Assembly: GCA_021153165.1 (NCBI GenBank)
Contig: JAGKTZ010000037.1
Span: 1 to 17,970, forward strand
Direction of reading: 5' to 3'
Length of the DNA: 17,970 nucleotides
From: Prevotellaceae bacterium
GTDB taxonomy: Bacteria; Bacteroidota; Bacteroidia; Bacteroidales; Bacteroidaceae
Shown here: positions 1-7,488 of the stretch, one piece after another
Position numbering within the stretch: position 1 is the stretch's first letter
Layout: every line of letters starts with the position of its first letter
Notes under the pieces: generated by a model
What the model saw: the letters and a program-made list of their open reading frames with translations, nothing else
Database searches by the model: none
What the model was told of the DNA's origin: nothing
Position numbers and translations under genes: made by a program

Positions 1-9
1 CTACTGAAA

Positions 10-63
10 GTTTAAAAAAGGTCTAACTTTTTTTAAACAAGACGTTCCGAAAATAAAACAAAG
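10..63 (+). repeat. Dispersed intergenic repeat, copy 1 (hairpin-forming)
   Basis: This stretch near the left edge can be aligned without gaps to the reverse complement of 524-577. In the core (28-52 here), 22 of 25 bases match: a run of seven T, then AAC, AGACGTT and CGAAA. Bases 10-19 and 29-38 are also a perfect 10-bp inverted repeat (GTTTAAAAAA / TTTTTTAAAC), so the copy can fold into an AT-rich hairpin. It lies beyond the terminator of the acyltransferase gene and may serve a plus-strand gene ending just outside the window; that is inference. The partner copy (given here relative to 13000, i.e. 13524-13577) is listed separately. Confidence 0.55.
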
Positions 64-90
64 CTTAAGTTTTTTTTTATTATGCAATAT

Positions 91-138
91 TATACATAAA
101 AAAAGCGACAATGCTTTGATAACATTGTCGCATGTATA
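91..138 (-). terminator. Intrinsic terminator of the efflux/acyltransferase operon
   Basis: A perfect 9-bp stem (GCGACAATG at 105-113, CATTGTCGC at 123-131) with a 9-base loop is followed, in minus-strand reading, by seven T (98-104). A second inverted pair, TATACAT at 91-97 and ATGTATA at 132-138, brackets the hairpin and T-run. It begins about 20 bases after the acyltransferase stop codon, which is the expected place for the end of the operon. Confidence 0.88.
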
Positions 139-156
139 ATATATTTGCTATGAATA

Positions 157-939
157 TTAATCACTAATATGTCTAACTATACCACGTTTAGAATCCTTGA
201 TAAATACAAGGATATTCTCAATTTCTTCACTCATTGGAATTTGCTCAGGAATCTTAATTACAGCATCTTCGAGGCTGAAGTTGGCGGTATAAATTAATCG
301 ATAGGTATTTGCTATATGACGCAGAATACGTTCGCTTACATTGATACTTTTAAGGACATAGCTATTTACGCCATGGTAACAAGCTGGGTTACCTCCAAGA
401 ATAATGTAAGGGGGGACGTCTTTTTGAACACGACAGCCGCTCTGTATTAGCGAGAATCGTCCTATGCGTACATCTTGTTGAATCACAACTCCACTACTTT
501 GAATTGAGCAATCCTCAACAATACAATTACCAGCAATACTCACACCTATACCAATTACACACTTGTTGTGTATCTTGACATCATGACAAATATGCACTCT
601 ATCCATCAAGAAATTACCATCGCCTATAATAGTAGCAGTATCAGGATTGGTACCACCTGCAATAACAACATTTTCACGTATTCTATTGTCATTGCCTATA
701 ATGACATGTGTGGGATTACCTTCTTCATAGTGAAAATCTTGTGGTGTAGCGCCAATTACAGCATTTTGATAAACAATATTTCCACTACCTAAAACTGTAC
801 CACGCAGTATGCTTACATAAGGTTTTATTACACAATTATCCCCTATTACTACATCATCTTCTATGTATGCAAATGGACAGATTTCTACATTTTTACCAAT
901 TTTTGCACCTGGGTGCACATATGCTAATTCGCTTATCAT
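157..939 (-). CDS. lpxA: LpxA-family acyl-ACP--UDP-GlcNAc O-acyltransferase (divergent)
   Basis: A left-handed beta-helix acyltransferase of 260 residues. Hexapeptide repeats fill residues 1-190 (for example VHPGAKIG, VVIGDN, VIIGNDNRIREN), and an alpha-helical C-terminal domain follows (about 191-260, ending KRGIVR as in LpxA). LpxA adds a 3-hydroxyacyl chain to UDP-GlcNAc in the cytoplasm, the first step of lipid A synthesis. The catalytic histidine of E. coli LpxA (His125) matches His119 in MDRVHICHD, and His122 matches His116. The residues matching E. coli His144 and His160 are Asn138 and Gln154, which is unusual. The gene lies 55 bases after the outer-membrane factor gene and not beside lpxD, lpxC or fabZ, so it may be a second LpxA-type enzyme rather than the housekeeping one. 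The family is secure; the exact substrate is not. The gene is visibly more AT-rich than the pump gene. Confidence 0.85.
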   Translation of the reverse strand: MISELAYVHPGAKIGKNVEICPFAYIEDDVVIGDNCVIKPYVSILRGTVLGSGNIVYQNAVIGATPQDFHYEEGNPTHVIIGNDNRIRENVVIAGGTNPDTATIIGDGNFLMDRVHICHDVKIHNKCVIGIGVSIAGNCIVEDCSIQSSGVVIQQDVRIGRFSLIQSGCRVQKDVPPYIILGGNPACYHGVNSYVLKSINVSERILRHIANTYRLIYTANFSLEDAVIKIPEQIPMSEEIENILVFIKDSKRGIVRHISD

Positions 940-994
940 TGTTATAAAGGTTTTAATTAGTAAAGAATAAAAAATTAGCGATTATTTCTTTCAG

Positions 995-2371
995 TTATTT
1001 CCAACCACCACCTAGAGCCTGATAGAGAGAAATAGCAGCTTGCACTTTATTGTAATTATCATTGATTAATTGTAATTGTGCAGAAAGCAAGCTTTGCTGA
1101 GCAGTAAGAGTTTCCAGATAGGTAGTCGTATTGGAATGTTTGAACAGTGTATTTACTTTTTCAACTGTTTTTTCCAATATCACTACTTCTTCCTGACGTA
1201 ATTTCAGTTGTTCTTCAGCTAATTTATATGCGTCAAGGGCATCGCTAACCTCTGTACCAGCCGTCACCAACGATTGACTGAAATCAATCAATGCTGATTC
1301 GTATTCATTTTGGCTAATTTTTAGATTTGCCTTCAAACGTCCATTTGCAAAGATGGGTTGTACTACCGATGCAACTGCATTGAATATGAATTTTCCAGGA
1401 TTGATAACCATCGAACCAGCACTATTAGTAAAGCCAAGTGTAGCATTTAGATTCAGAGATGGATAGAATGAAGCACGTGCAAGGTTTACACCATAAAATT
1501 TACTAGCTAAATTCAGCTCTTGAATCTTGACATCCGCTCGATTTGAAAGCAATTGGATGGGAAGGCCTGTATCAAGTGTATACGCAATACCTTGTACATT
1601 GAAAGGCGCTCTTTCAATAGCGTGAGGCGCTTCACCTGCTAATTTACAAAGTGCATTTTCAACTTGTCTAATACTATTTTGGAGTTGAGGTATTGATGTG
1701 CGCAATTCAATAACATTAGCCTTTGCTTGAGAAACAGCTACATCATTAACCATACCGGCCTGCTTCATCGCTTGCATAACTTCCACATTACGATCCCATA
1801 TCTTGAGTGTAGCTTGAGTCGTCTTCATTTGTTCATCAAGCATACCTAAGGTGAAATACATATTAGCCACAGCCGAGACAAGCGCAGTTTGTATAGCTTG
1901 TTTTGCAACATGAGTTTGAGTCAAGGTAACCTCGCCAGACTTCAATGTATTGCGTAATGTACCCATACTGCCAAAATTCCATGTGGCTGTAAGAGGCAAT
2001 GTATATGTGTTGGAACATTTACTCCAATCAAATGATGAGGAAGAACCTTGTGGAGTAAAGGTGAGAGAAGGTATATATGCTAATTTAGCAATCTTTAGTA
2101 CTTGCTCAGCAGTTTCGATTGTCAATTGCGCTTTGCGCATATCAGCATTTTGTTCCAATACCTTTTCTATATGACGTTGAAGAATTGTATCAACAAATAC
2201 TTCTCGCCAGGGTGTATGTGCAAAATTAACCGAATCGGCAGCAACAATATCTCTATATAGTGCGAGCGAATCAATTTGTTGGATAGACTCAGGGCGCTCA
2301 TAATTTGTATAAAGGTGACATCCACTGAGTAATAGTCCGCAACTAAATATATAAAACAATTTCTTAATCAT
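995..2371 (-). CDS. Outer-membrane efflux factor, TolC/OprM (NodT) family lipoprotein
   Basis: This is the outer-membrane channel of the tripartite pump, about 458 residues, the usual length for the OprM/NodT branch. The N-terminus MIKKLFYIFSCGLLLSGC is a lipoprotein signal peptide whose lipobox LSGC places the lipidated Cys at residue 18. Two outer-membrane-efflux repeats follow: about 60-240, with long helices such as LEQNADMRKAQLTIETAEQV, and about 270-455, ending YNKVQAAISLYQALGGGW, a typical OprM-family ending. I chose the Met at 2371 because it gives a compact signal peptide; an in-frame Met three codons earlier (2380) is equally possible. It follows the pump gene after a spacer of about 90 bases containing a strong hairpin, and precedes the LpxA-type gene by 55 bases. 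Substrates cannot be read from the sequence. Confidence 0.92.
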   Translation of the reverse strand: MIKKLFYIFSCGLLLSGCHLYTNYERPESIQQIDSLALYRDIVAADSVNFAHTPWREVFVDTILQRHIEKVLEQNADMRKAQLTIETAEQVLKIAKLAYIPSLTFTPQGSSSSFDWSKCSNTYTLPLTATWNFGSMGTLRNTLKSGEVTLTQTHVAKQAIQTALVSAVANMYFTLGMLDEQMKTTQATLKIWDRNVEVMQAMKQAGMVNDVAVSQAKANVIELRTSIPQLQNSIRQVENALCKLAGEAPHAIERAPFNVQGIAYTLDTGLPIQLLSNRADVKIQELNLASKFYGVNLARASFYPSLNLNATLGFTNSAGSMVINPGKFIFNAVASVVQPIFANGRLKANLKISQNEYESALIDFSQSLVTAGTEVSDALDAYKLAEEQLKLRQEEVVILEKTVEKVNTLFKHSNTTTYLETLTAQQSLLSAQLQLINDNYNKVQAAISLYQALGGGWK

Positions 2372-2406
2372 GGTAAACATCTATTTTTTATAATATCATC
2401 GCATCG

Positions 2407-2442
2407 CCCCACCTTTCATAAATAGTTTAATAAAAGGAGGGG
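2407..2442 (-). other. Hairpin in the spacer between pump and outer-membrane factor genes
   Basis: CCCC then CCTTT (2407-2416) pairs with AAAGG then GGGG (2433-2442), with one A-A mismatch and a 16-base loop. In minus-strand reading no T-run follows; the next bases are CGATGCGATG. It therefore does not look like an intrinsic terminator. It could be an RNA-processing or stabilising structure that sets the relative amounts of the two proteins, which is inference. Confidence 0.55.
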
Positions 2443-2459
2443 GACACGAGATAATGGGG

Positions 2460-5400
2460 TTAATCCTTTGTATATTGATGTATGTCTGACTCTGCTTCAT
2501 TGTTTACAATGTCTTCCCATACCATAGGCTTGAACTTTTCCTGGATGTATTGGAAGATGACAAACAGGGCTGGCACGATGAAGATTTGTAATATCATACC
2601 AATCAACATACCACCGATAGCTGTGGTACCGAGGGCGCGGTTACCATTAGCACCTACACCGAAGGCAAACATCATTGGCAACAAACCGATGATCATAGCC
2701 AACGAAGTCATCAGGATAGGACGCAGACGTGCACCTGCACCAAGCACTGCTGCCCAGGAGATACTCATACCCATACGGCGACGTTCGAGGGCAAACTCTA
2801 CGATCAAGATAGCATTCTTTGCCAAAAGACCGATCAACATGATCAATGCAATCTGTACGTAGATATTGTTGCTGGCAGCACCAAAGATGGGCACGATCGA
2901 GTTGAGTGCACCCATAGCGTGCAGGAATACGAATGAACCGAGCAAACCAAATGGTACAGACAACATTACAGAAAGGGGCAGAATGTAGCTTTCATATTGC
3001 GCAGCAAGCAACAGGAAGATGAAGACGAAGCACAATGCGAACACGATGGCTGTGGTACTGCCACCAGCTGCTTCTTCGCGTGTCTGGCCTGAATATTCAA
3101 ATGAGTAACCTTGTGGCAAGTATTGGTCGGCAACTTCATCAATAGCCTTAATAGCCTGACCATTGGTGTAGCCTTCAGCAGGGTTACCATTGACCGCCAT
3201 TGAGGTGAACATATTGAAGCGGGTGATATTGTCAGGACCAAACGAGGGCGTCATAGTGACAAACTCGGTGATAGGAGCCATTTCGCCACGATTATTGCGC
3301 ACCTTGATCTTGTTCAGACTTTCAAGGTTTGTACGCTGACTGCGTTCGCCTTGGATCATGACGCGATAGATCTTACCGAAACGGTTGAAGTTTGAAGAAT
3401 AAAGACCTCCGTAATAACCCTGAAGGGTGGTAAGGATTTCGGCTGGAGAAATACCTGCACGCTTACACTTAGCAGCGTCAATGTCAATCATATACTCGGG
3501 GAAGTTTGGATTGAACATGGTTTGTGCAGAGCCAATTTCTGGACGCTTTTGGAGCTCGGCCAGGAAGTCTTGAGCAACTTCATAGAACTTGTTGATATCA
3601 CCACCGGTACGGTCTTGAAGGTTGAATGTGAAACCGCTTGACACACCATAACCAGGGAGCATAGGAGGTTGGAAGAACAATACCTGAGCATCCTTGAACA
3701 CATCACGCGAACGCAGATACAGATTGGCAAATACGACAGTTGCACTCTCCTTCATCGAGCGTTCGTCCCAGTGCTTCAACTTCACAATAAACGAACCGTA
3801 TGAAGGACCCTGTCCACCCATGAAGCTGAAACCAGAGATAAGCGTAGAACTTTCTACAGCAGGCACCGAACGCACCATGCTATCTACCTTGGCCAGCATC
3901 TCCTCGGTCACGTCCTGAGATGTACCCGGAGGCATGGTCACAACACCCATGATTGAACCAGCATCTTCCGAGGGCACCAAAGCCGTAGGCGTGATATTCA
4001 TCAACCAAATCATACCAACGATACTTGCTACGACAATAGACATCGTCAGTACAGGGCGTTGGATGAACTTTAACACCTTCTTCTTATAGCTCTTCAGGAT
4101 ATTTTCATAAGCGTTGTTGAACGCCTTTTTGAATTTCTTTGTAGAGAGACCTATCAAAGCCAGGATACTGATGACGATCAAAATCACGGCAATGAGGTTT
4201 TGCACGATGCTGTCTGAGAAGTGGAAACCACCTGCGATCATACCAAGAATAGCCACAATAGTGAAAATCAAAGTGACAGCTGGGTGAAGCAGTTTGCCAA
4301 TCGATTCAACATAGCGCTGTACGAAGCTTGTACGTGCTTCCTTGTAAGCTACACCCATGCGTTCCTTCAAGGTACTGTCTGTATTGTGTGGTTTCAAAAG
4401 GATAGCACAAAGTGCTGGCGACAGTGTCAAAGCGTTGATCGCCGAGAACGCAATCGCAACAGCCATAGTGATACCAAACTGACGATAGAACACACCACTC
4501 GTACCAGACATGAAACTTACAGGCACAAACACGGCCATCATGACCAATGTGATTGATACGATAGCACCACCAAGTTCGCGCATGGCATCGATAGAAGCCT
4601 TCTTGGCAGAAGTATAGCCCTGGTCAAGTTTAGCATGCACACCTTCGACGACGACAATAGCATCGTCGACCACAATCGCAATAGCCAATACCATCGCAGA
4701 GAGTGTGAGCAGGTTGAGCGAGAAGCCGAGGATATACAATACAAAGAATGTACCAATCAAAGCGACAGGGATAGCAATCGCTGGAATCAACGTCGAACGC
4801 ATATCTTGCAAGAAGATAAACACAACGATAAATACCAGGATAAATGCTTCGATCAATGTCTTGATCACCTCGTGAATTGAAGCATAGAGGAAGTCGTTGA
4901 CATTTTGTGCAATATTGATTTGCAGACCTTCGGGCAAGTCTTTCCTACAGTCATCCAACAGGGCTTCGATATCCTTGATAATCTGAGTCGCATTCGAACC
5001 AGCTGTCTGCATGACCATACAGGTCACAGACTTATTGCCATCCACCTTGCCGGCAAATGAATAGACCATACGACCCAATTCCACACGTGCCACATCCTTC
5101 AGGCGCAACATTGTACCATCAGGGTTGGAACGAATCACGAGATTTTCAAATTGCTCGGGTTCCTGCAAACGTCCACGATAGCGCAGAGTATATTGGAATG
5201 ACTGATTTTCACGTTCACCCAAGCTACCTGGTGCTGCTTCGATATTTTGCTCAGCCAAAATACCTGCAATATCAGTGGGGACAAGGTTGAACTCGGCCAT
5301 CTTTTCAGGATTCAGCCAAATACGCATCGAGTAGTCTGCACCCATTACGTTGGCTTCACCCACACCCTTCACACGTTGTACTTGTGGGATGATGTTGATC

Positions 5401-5879
5401 TTGGCATAGTTTTCGATAAACTGTTGGTCATACTTGTTTGCTGCATCTGAAATAGAGAAGATGAGCAAGTTTGAGTTCTGACGCTTACGAGTGATGACCC
5501 CCACCCTTGTCACTTCTGCAGGCAAAAGACCAGTAGCCTTGGCTACACTATTTTGCACATTGACAGCCGCCATATCGGGGTCAGTACCTTGCTTGAAGGT
5601 GATAGAGATAGTAGCGTTACCAGTATTTGTTGCAGTAGAACTCATGTAGTCCATATTTTCCACACCATTGAGCTGCTCTTCCAATGGTTGGATCACAGAG
5701 TTCAATACAGTTTGAGCATTTGCTCCTTGATATGTAGTGCTCACCGTGATGGTGGGAGGTGCAATTTCGGGGTATTGAGTAATAGGCAGCGAAAGCAGAC
5801 CCAATGTACCCAATATTACGATTACGATCGAGATAACCGTAGAAAGCACCGGGCGATTGATAAATCTATCAAGTGTCAT
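2460..5879 (-). CDS. RND multidrug efflux pump, AcrB/HAE1 family inner-membrane permease
   Basis: Proton-driven drug exporter of the inner membrane, 1139 residues. The start MTLDRFINRPVLSTVISIVI is the standard first helix of HAE1 pumps. The proton-relay residues are all present: Asp405-Asp406 in AIVVDDAIVVVEG (TM4), Lys1021 in GLLAKNAILIVEF (TM10), Arg1051 and Thr1058 in RLRPILMTS (TM11). Porter and docking domains occupy about 35-330 and 630-930. The protein is about 90 residues longer than AcrB (1049). The excess lies between TM6 and TM7 (about 503-590), where two additional hydrophobic stretches (532-551 and 561-578) are followed by a Lys-rich segment. The adaptor gene is 145 bases upstream and the outer-membrane factor gene downstream, giving the complete tripartite system. 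Actual substrates (antibiotics, bile salts, dyes or others) are unknown. Confidence 0.97.
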   Translation of the reverse strand: MTLDRFINRPVLSTVISIVIVILGTLGLLSLPITQYPEIAPPTITVSTTYQGANAQTVLNSVIQPLEEQLNGVENMDYMSSTATNTGNATISITFKQGTDPDMAAVNVQNSVAKATGLLPAEVTRVGVITRKRQNSNLLIFSISDAANKYDQQFIENYAKINIIPQVQRVKGVGEANVMGADYSMRIWLNPEKMAEFNLVPTDIAGILAEQNIEAAPGSLGERENQSFQYTLRYRGRLQEPEQFENLVIRSNPDGTMLRLKDVARVELGRMVYSFAGKVDGNKSVTCMVMQTAGSNATQIIKDIEALLDDCRKDLPEGLQINIAQNVNDFLYASIHEVIKTLIEAFILVFIVVFIFLQDMRSTLIPAIAIPVALIGTFFVLYILGFSLNLLTLSAMVLAIAIVVDDAIVVVEGVHAKLDQGYTSAKKASIDAMRELGGAIVSITLVMMAVFVPVSFMSGTSGVFYRQFGITMAVAIAFSAINALTLSPALCAILLKPHNTDSTLKERMGVAYKEARTSFVQRYVESIGKLLHPAVTLIFTIVAILGMIAGGFHFSDSIVQNLIAVILIVISILALIGLSTKKFKKAFNNAYENILKSYKKKVLKFIQRPVLTMSIVVASIVGMIWLMNITPTALVPSEDAGSIMGVVTMPPGTSQDVTEEMLAKVDSMVRSVPAVESSTLISGFSFMGGQGPSYGSFIVKLKHWDERSMKESATVVFANLYLRSRDVFKDAQVLFFQPPMLPGYGVSSGFTFNLQDRTGGDINKFYEVAQDFLAELQKRPEIGSAQTMFNPNFPEYMIDIDAAKCKRAGISPAEILTTLQGYYGGLYSSNFNRFGKIYRVMIQGERSQRTNLESLNKIKVRNNRGEMAPITEFVTMTPSFGPDNITRFNMFTSMAVNGNPAEGYTNGQAIKAIDEVADQYLPQGYSFEYSGQTREEAAGGSTTAIVFALCFVFIFLLLAAQYESYILPLSVMLSVPFGLLGSFVFLHAMGALNSIVPIFGAASNNIYVQIALIMLIGLLAKNAILIVEFALERRRMGMSISWAAVLGAGARLRPILMTSLAMIIGLLPMMFAFGVGANGNRALGTTAIGGMLIGMILQIFIVPALFVIFQYIQEKFKPMVWEDIVNNEAESDIHQYTKD

Positions 5880-5907
5880 ATTGTGAAAATATTTATTGAT
5901 TATTCGA

Positions 5908-5988
5908 GGTGGCTTAGCACCATGCCTTATTGTAGGTGAAACAAGAGTAAATCTAATTCAAATTAAAGTACACCTTGACCTAAGCACC
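5908..5988 (-). other. Structured spacer between adaptor and pump genes
   Basis: The 145-base spacer (5880-6024) holds nested inverted repeats. GGTGGCTTAG (5908-5917) pairs with CTAAGCACC (5980-5988) with one bulged G. Inside it AGGTG (5934-5938) pairs with CACCT (5971-5975). No T-run follows towards the pump gene, so a terminator is unlikely; a leader structure affecting pump translation or mRNA stability is possible. The spacer is much longer than those within the nqr operon (14-41 bases). Confidence 0.4.
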
Positions 5989-6024
5989 CCTAAAAAAATT
6001 CTTATGAAAGTAGAAACACACGCA

Positions 6025-7191
6025 TTAGTTTTGACCTGGCATTTTGCCTTCCTTCAAAGCTTGTTCAGCCTTTTTGCGGTTTTCCTCGCTTTGCTTCACC
6101 GTGATAGGATTGATCTTCATACCCGACTTCAACTGATTGACACCTTCCACCACAATACGTTCGCCAGCGTTCAAACCAGACAATACGACAAAGTTCTTGC
6201 CATCATTTTGGGTATGCACCTGAATTTCTCTTGTACTTACAGTATTGTCATTTGCTACGACATAGACATACTTCTTGTTCTGGATATCAAATGTAGCCTT
6301 TTGAGCCACCTTGATAATATTAGTGTTGTATGAAGGGAAGATCACAGTACCAGTACCACCAGAGCGAAGGATATTGCCAGTATTAGCAAATGTAGCACGC
6401 ATCTGTACCGAACCTGTCGAAGCATCAATCACACCAGTGATAGCAGACACCTTACCCTTGATATCATAGATAGAACCATCAGCCATCTTCAGGTCAATCA
6501 ATGGCATTTCACCAATAGCCTTGTCCACTCCGCCTTCTTTGGTGATCTTCAACAATTCCTTTTCGGGCATGCTGAAATAAGCATACATTTCAGAAATATT
6601 TGAAACGGTAGTCAGGGGCTGAACACTTTGACCACTGACCAAACTACCCAAACGATAGGGGATCATACCAACGACACCTGCCACAGGACTCTTCACTGTA
6701 CAATAGCTCAAATTTTCCTTAGCATTGACCAATTGAGATTGAGCTTGTGCCAATTGAGCTTGCAATGTCTTCAATTGATTTTGTGCCACCTCAAAGTCGT
6801 ATTGACTGATGATGTCCTGTTCGCGCAACATTTGCTTGTTCTTCAATGTCAATTCCGAAGTCGCAATATTAGCATTGATCACATTGATTTGAGCTTCTGC
6901 CGCCTTGACTGCAGCTGCATATTGTACAGCATCAATTTGGAAGAGGACTTGACCCTTGCGTACAAAATCACCTTCGTCAACCAATACCTTTGTAATTTGT
7001 CCTGCCACACGAGGTCTGATTTCAATATCTTCCACCCCCTTGAGAGTAGCTGGGTAGCTGGTAGTCAACTCCGCAGTATCCGATACCAATGTCACTACTG
7101 CAAAATCATTTGAAGCAGCAGGCATCTCTTGTTTTTTACCACTACAAGCAACCATAGTTGCTGCCATTAAAAGATAAGCAATTTTCTTCAT
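6025..7191 (-). CDS. RND efflux periplasmic adaptor (membrane fusion) lipoprotein, AcrA family
   Basis: Periplasmic adaptor that bridges the RND pump and the outer-membrane channel, 388 residues. MKKIAYLLMAATMVAC is a lipoprotein signal peptide with lipidation expected at Cys16, as in AcrA. The order of domains is typical: first lipoyl half-motif about 46-88 (VAGQITKVLVDEGDFVRKGQ), alpha-helical hairpin about 95-162 rich in Gln and Ala, second lipoyl half about 163-200 (VKSPVAGVVG), beta-barrel about 205-290, and membrane-proximal domain to about 365. The tail (about 366-388) is charged and Lys/Glu-rich. It is the first gene of the efflux operon. A candidate promoter lies about 165 bases upstream, and no local regulator gene (TetR, MarR or AraC type) is next to it inside the window. 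Confidence 0.95.
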   Translation of the reverse strand: MKKIAYLLMAATMVACSGKKQEMPAASNDFAVVTLVSDTAELTTSYPATLKGVEDIEIRPRVAGQITKVLVDEGDFVRKGQVLFQIDAVQYAAAVKAAEAQINVINANIATSELTLKNKQMLREQDIISQYDFEVAQNQLKTLQAQLAQAQSQLVNAKENLSYCTVKSPVAGVVGMIPYRLGSLVSGQSVQPLTTVSNISEMYAYFSMPEKELLKITKEGGVDKAIGEMPLIDLKMADGSIYDIKGKVSAITGVIDASTGSVQMRATFANTGNILRSGGTGTVIFPSYNTNIIKVAQKATFDIQNKKYVYVVANDNTVSTREIQVHTQNDGKNFVVLSGLNAGERIVVEGVNQLKSGMKINPITVKQSEENRKKAEQALKEGKMPGQN

Positions 7192-7430
7192 AATAATATA
7201 CTTTTCTGTTATAGTTTAATTTTCAATACTATTGAGCAAGTGTAGATTTAGCACTACACAAACTACAAGCTGCAAATTTCGCTAAAAACTTTCTAATGAG
7301 AAATAGTTTTCCCCTGTTAAATATCCCCCTTTAAAGTTTTTTATAATATATATGACAAATATACCTATCAAATCGGCGAAATATATACATGGGCGAATGA
7401 TGCCTTCAAAGGGTATATAGGCGAATACAC
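7192..7430 (-). promoter_or_regulatory. Efflux operon promoter and leader region
   Basis: This is the gene-free stretch before the adaptor gene. A perfect Bacteroidetes -7 box, TATATTTG in minus-strand reading, lies at 7356-7363; no convincing -33 TTTG stands at the usual 19-20-base spacing. Transcription from it would leave a leader of about 155 bases. Upstream of the box, GGCGAA occurs three times in the same orientation (7375-7380, 7392-7397, 7420-7425), a possible operator. In the leader a small hairpin, GTGTAG (7240-7245) with CTACAC (7254-7259), can form. The promoter assignment is a motif match only. Confidence 0.45.
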
Positions 7431-7467
7431 AAAAAAATATGTGGCACAAGATATTTGCACCACATAT
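7431..7467 (-). terminator. Intrinsic terminator of the nqr operon
   Basis: ATATGTGG (7437-7444) pairs with CCACATAT (7460-7467) around a 15-base loop, and seven T follow in minus-strand reading (7431-7437). It starts about 20 bases after the nqrF stop codon, so it closes the nqr operon and insulates it from the efflux operon downstream. Confidence 0.87.
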
Positions 7468-7488
7468 TATAAATATAAAGATTAGATC

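Noticed and set aside
2966..3241. Minus-strand open frame inside the pump gene in another frame
   Set aside because: It overlaps conserved pump sequence completely, is rich in Cys and Ser, and has no start context of its own; the same goes for 3488-3745 and 4538-4756.
4221..4556. Plus-strand open frame inside the pump gene
   Set aside because: It is antisense to a highly conserved membrane protein, and its translation is rich in His, Asn and Ser without a recognisable domain: a shadow of the pump codons. Similar plus-strand frames at 5896-6333, 6628-7113, 7540-7995, 9428-9889 and 15997-16461 were rejected for the same reason.
7375..7425. CRISPR-like array from the GGCGAA repeats
   Set aside because: The repeats are only six bases long and unevenly spaced (17 and 28 bases); no CRISPR-type repeat or cas gene exists in the window.
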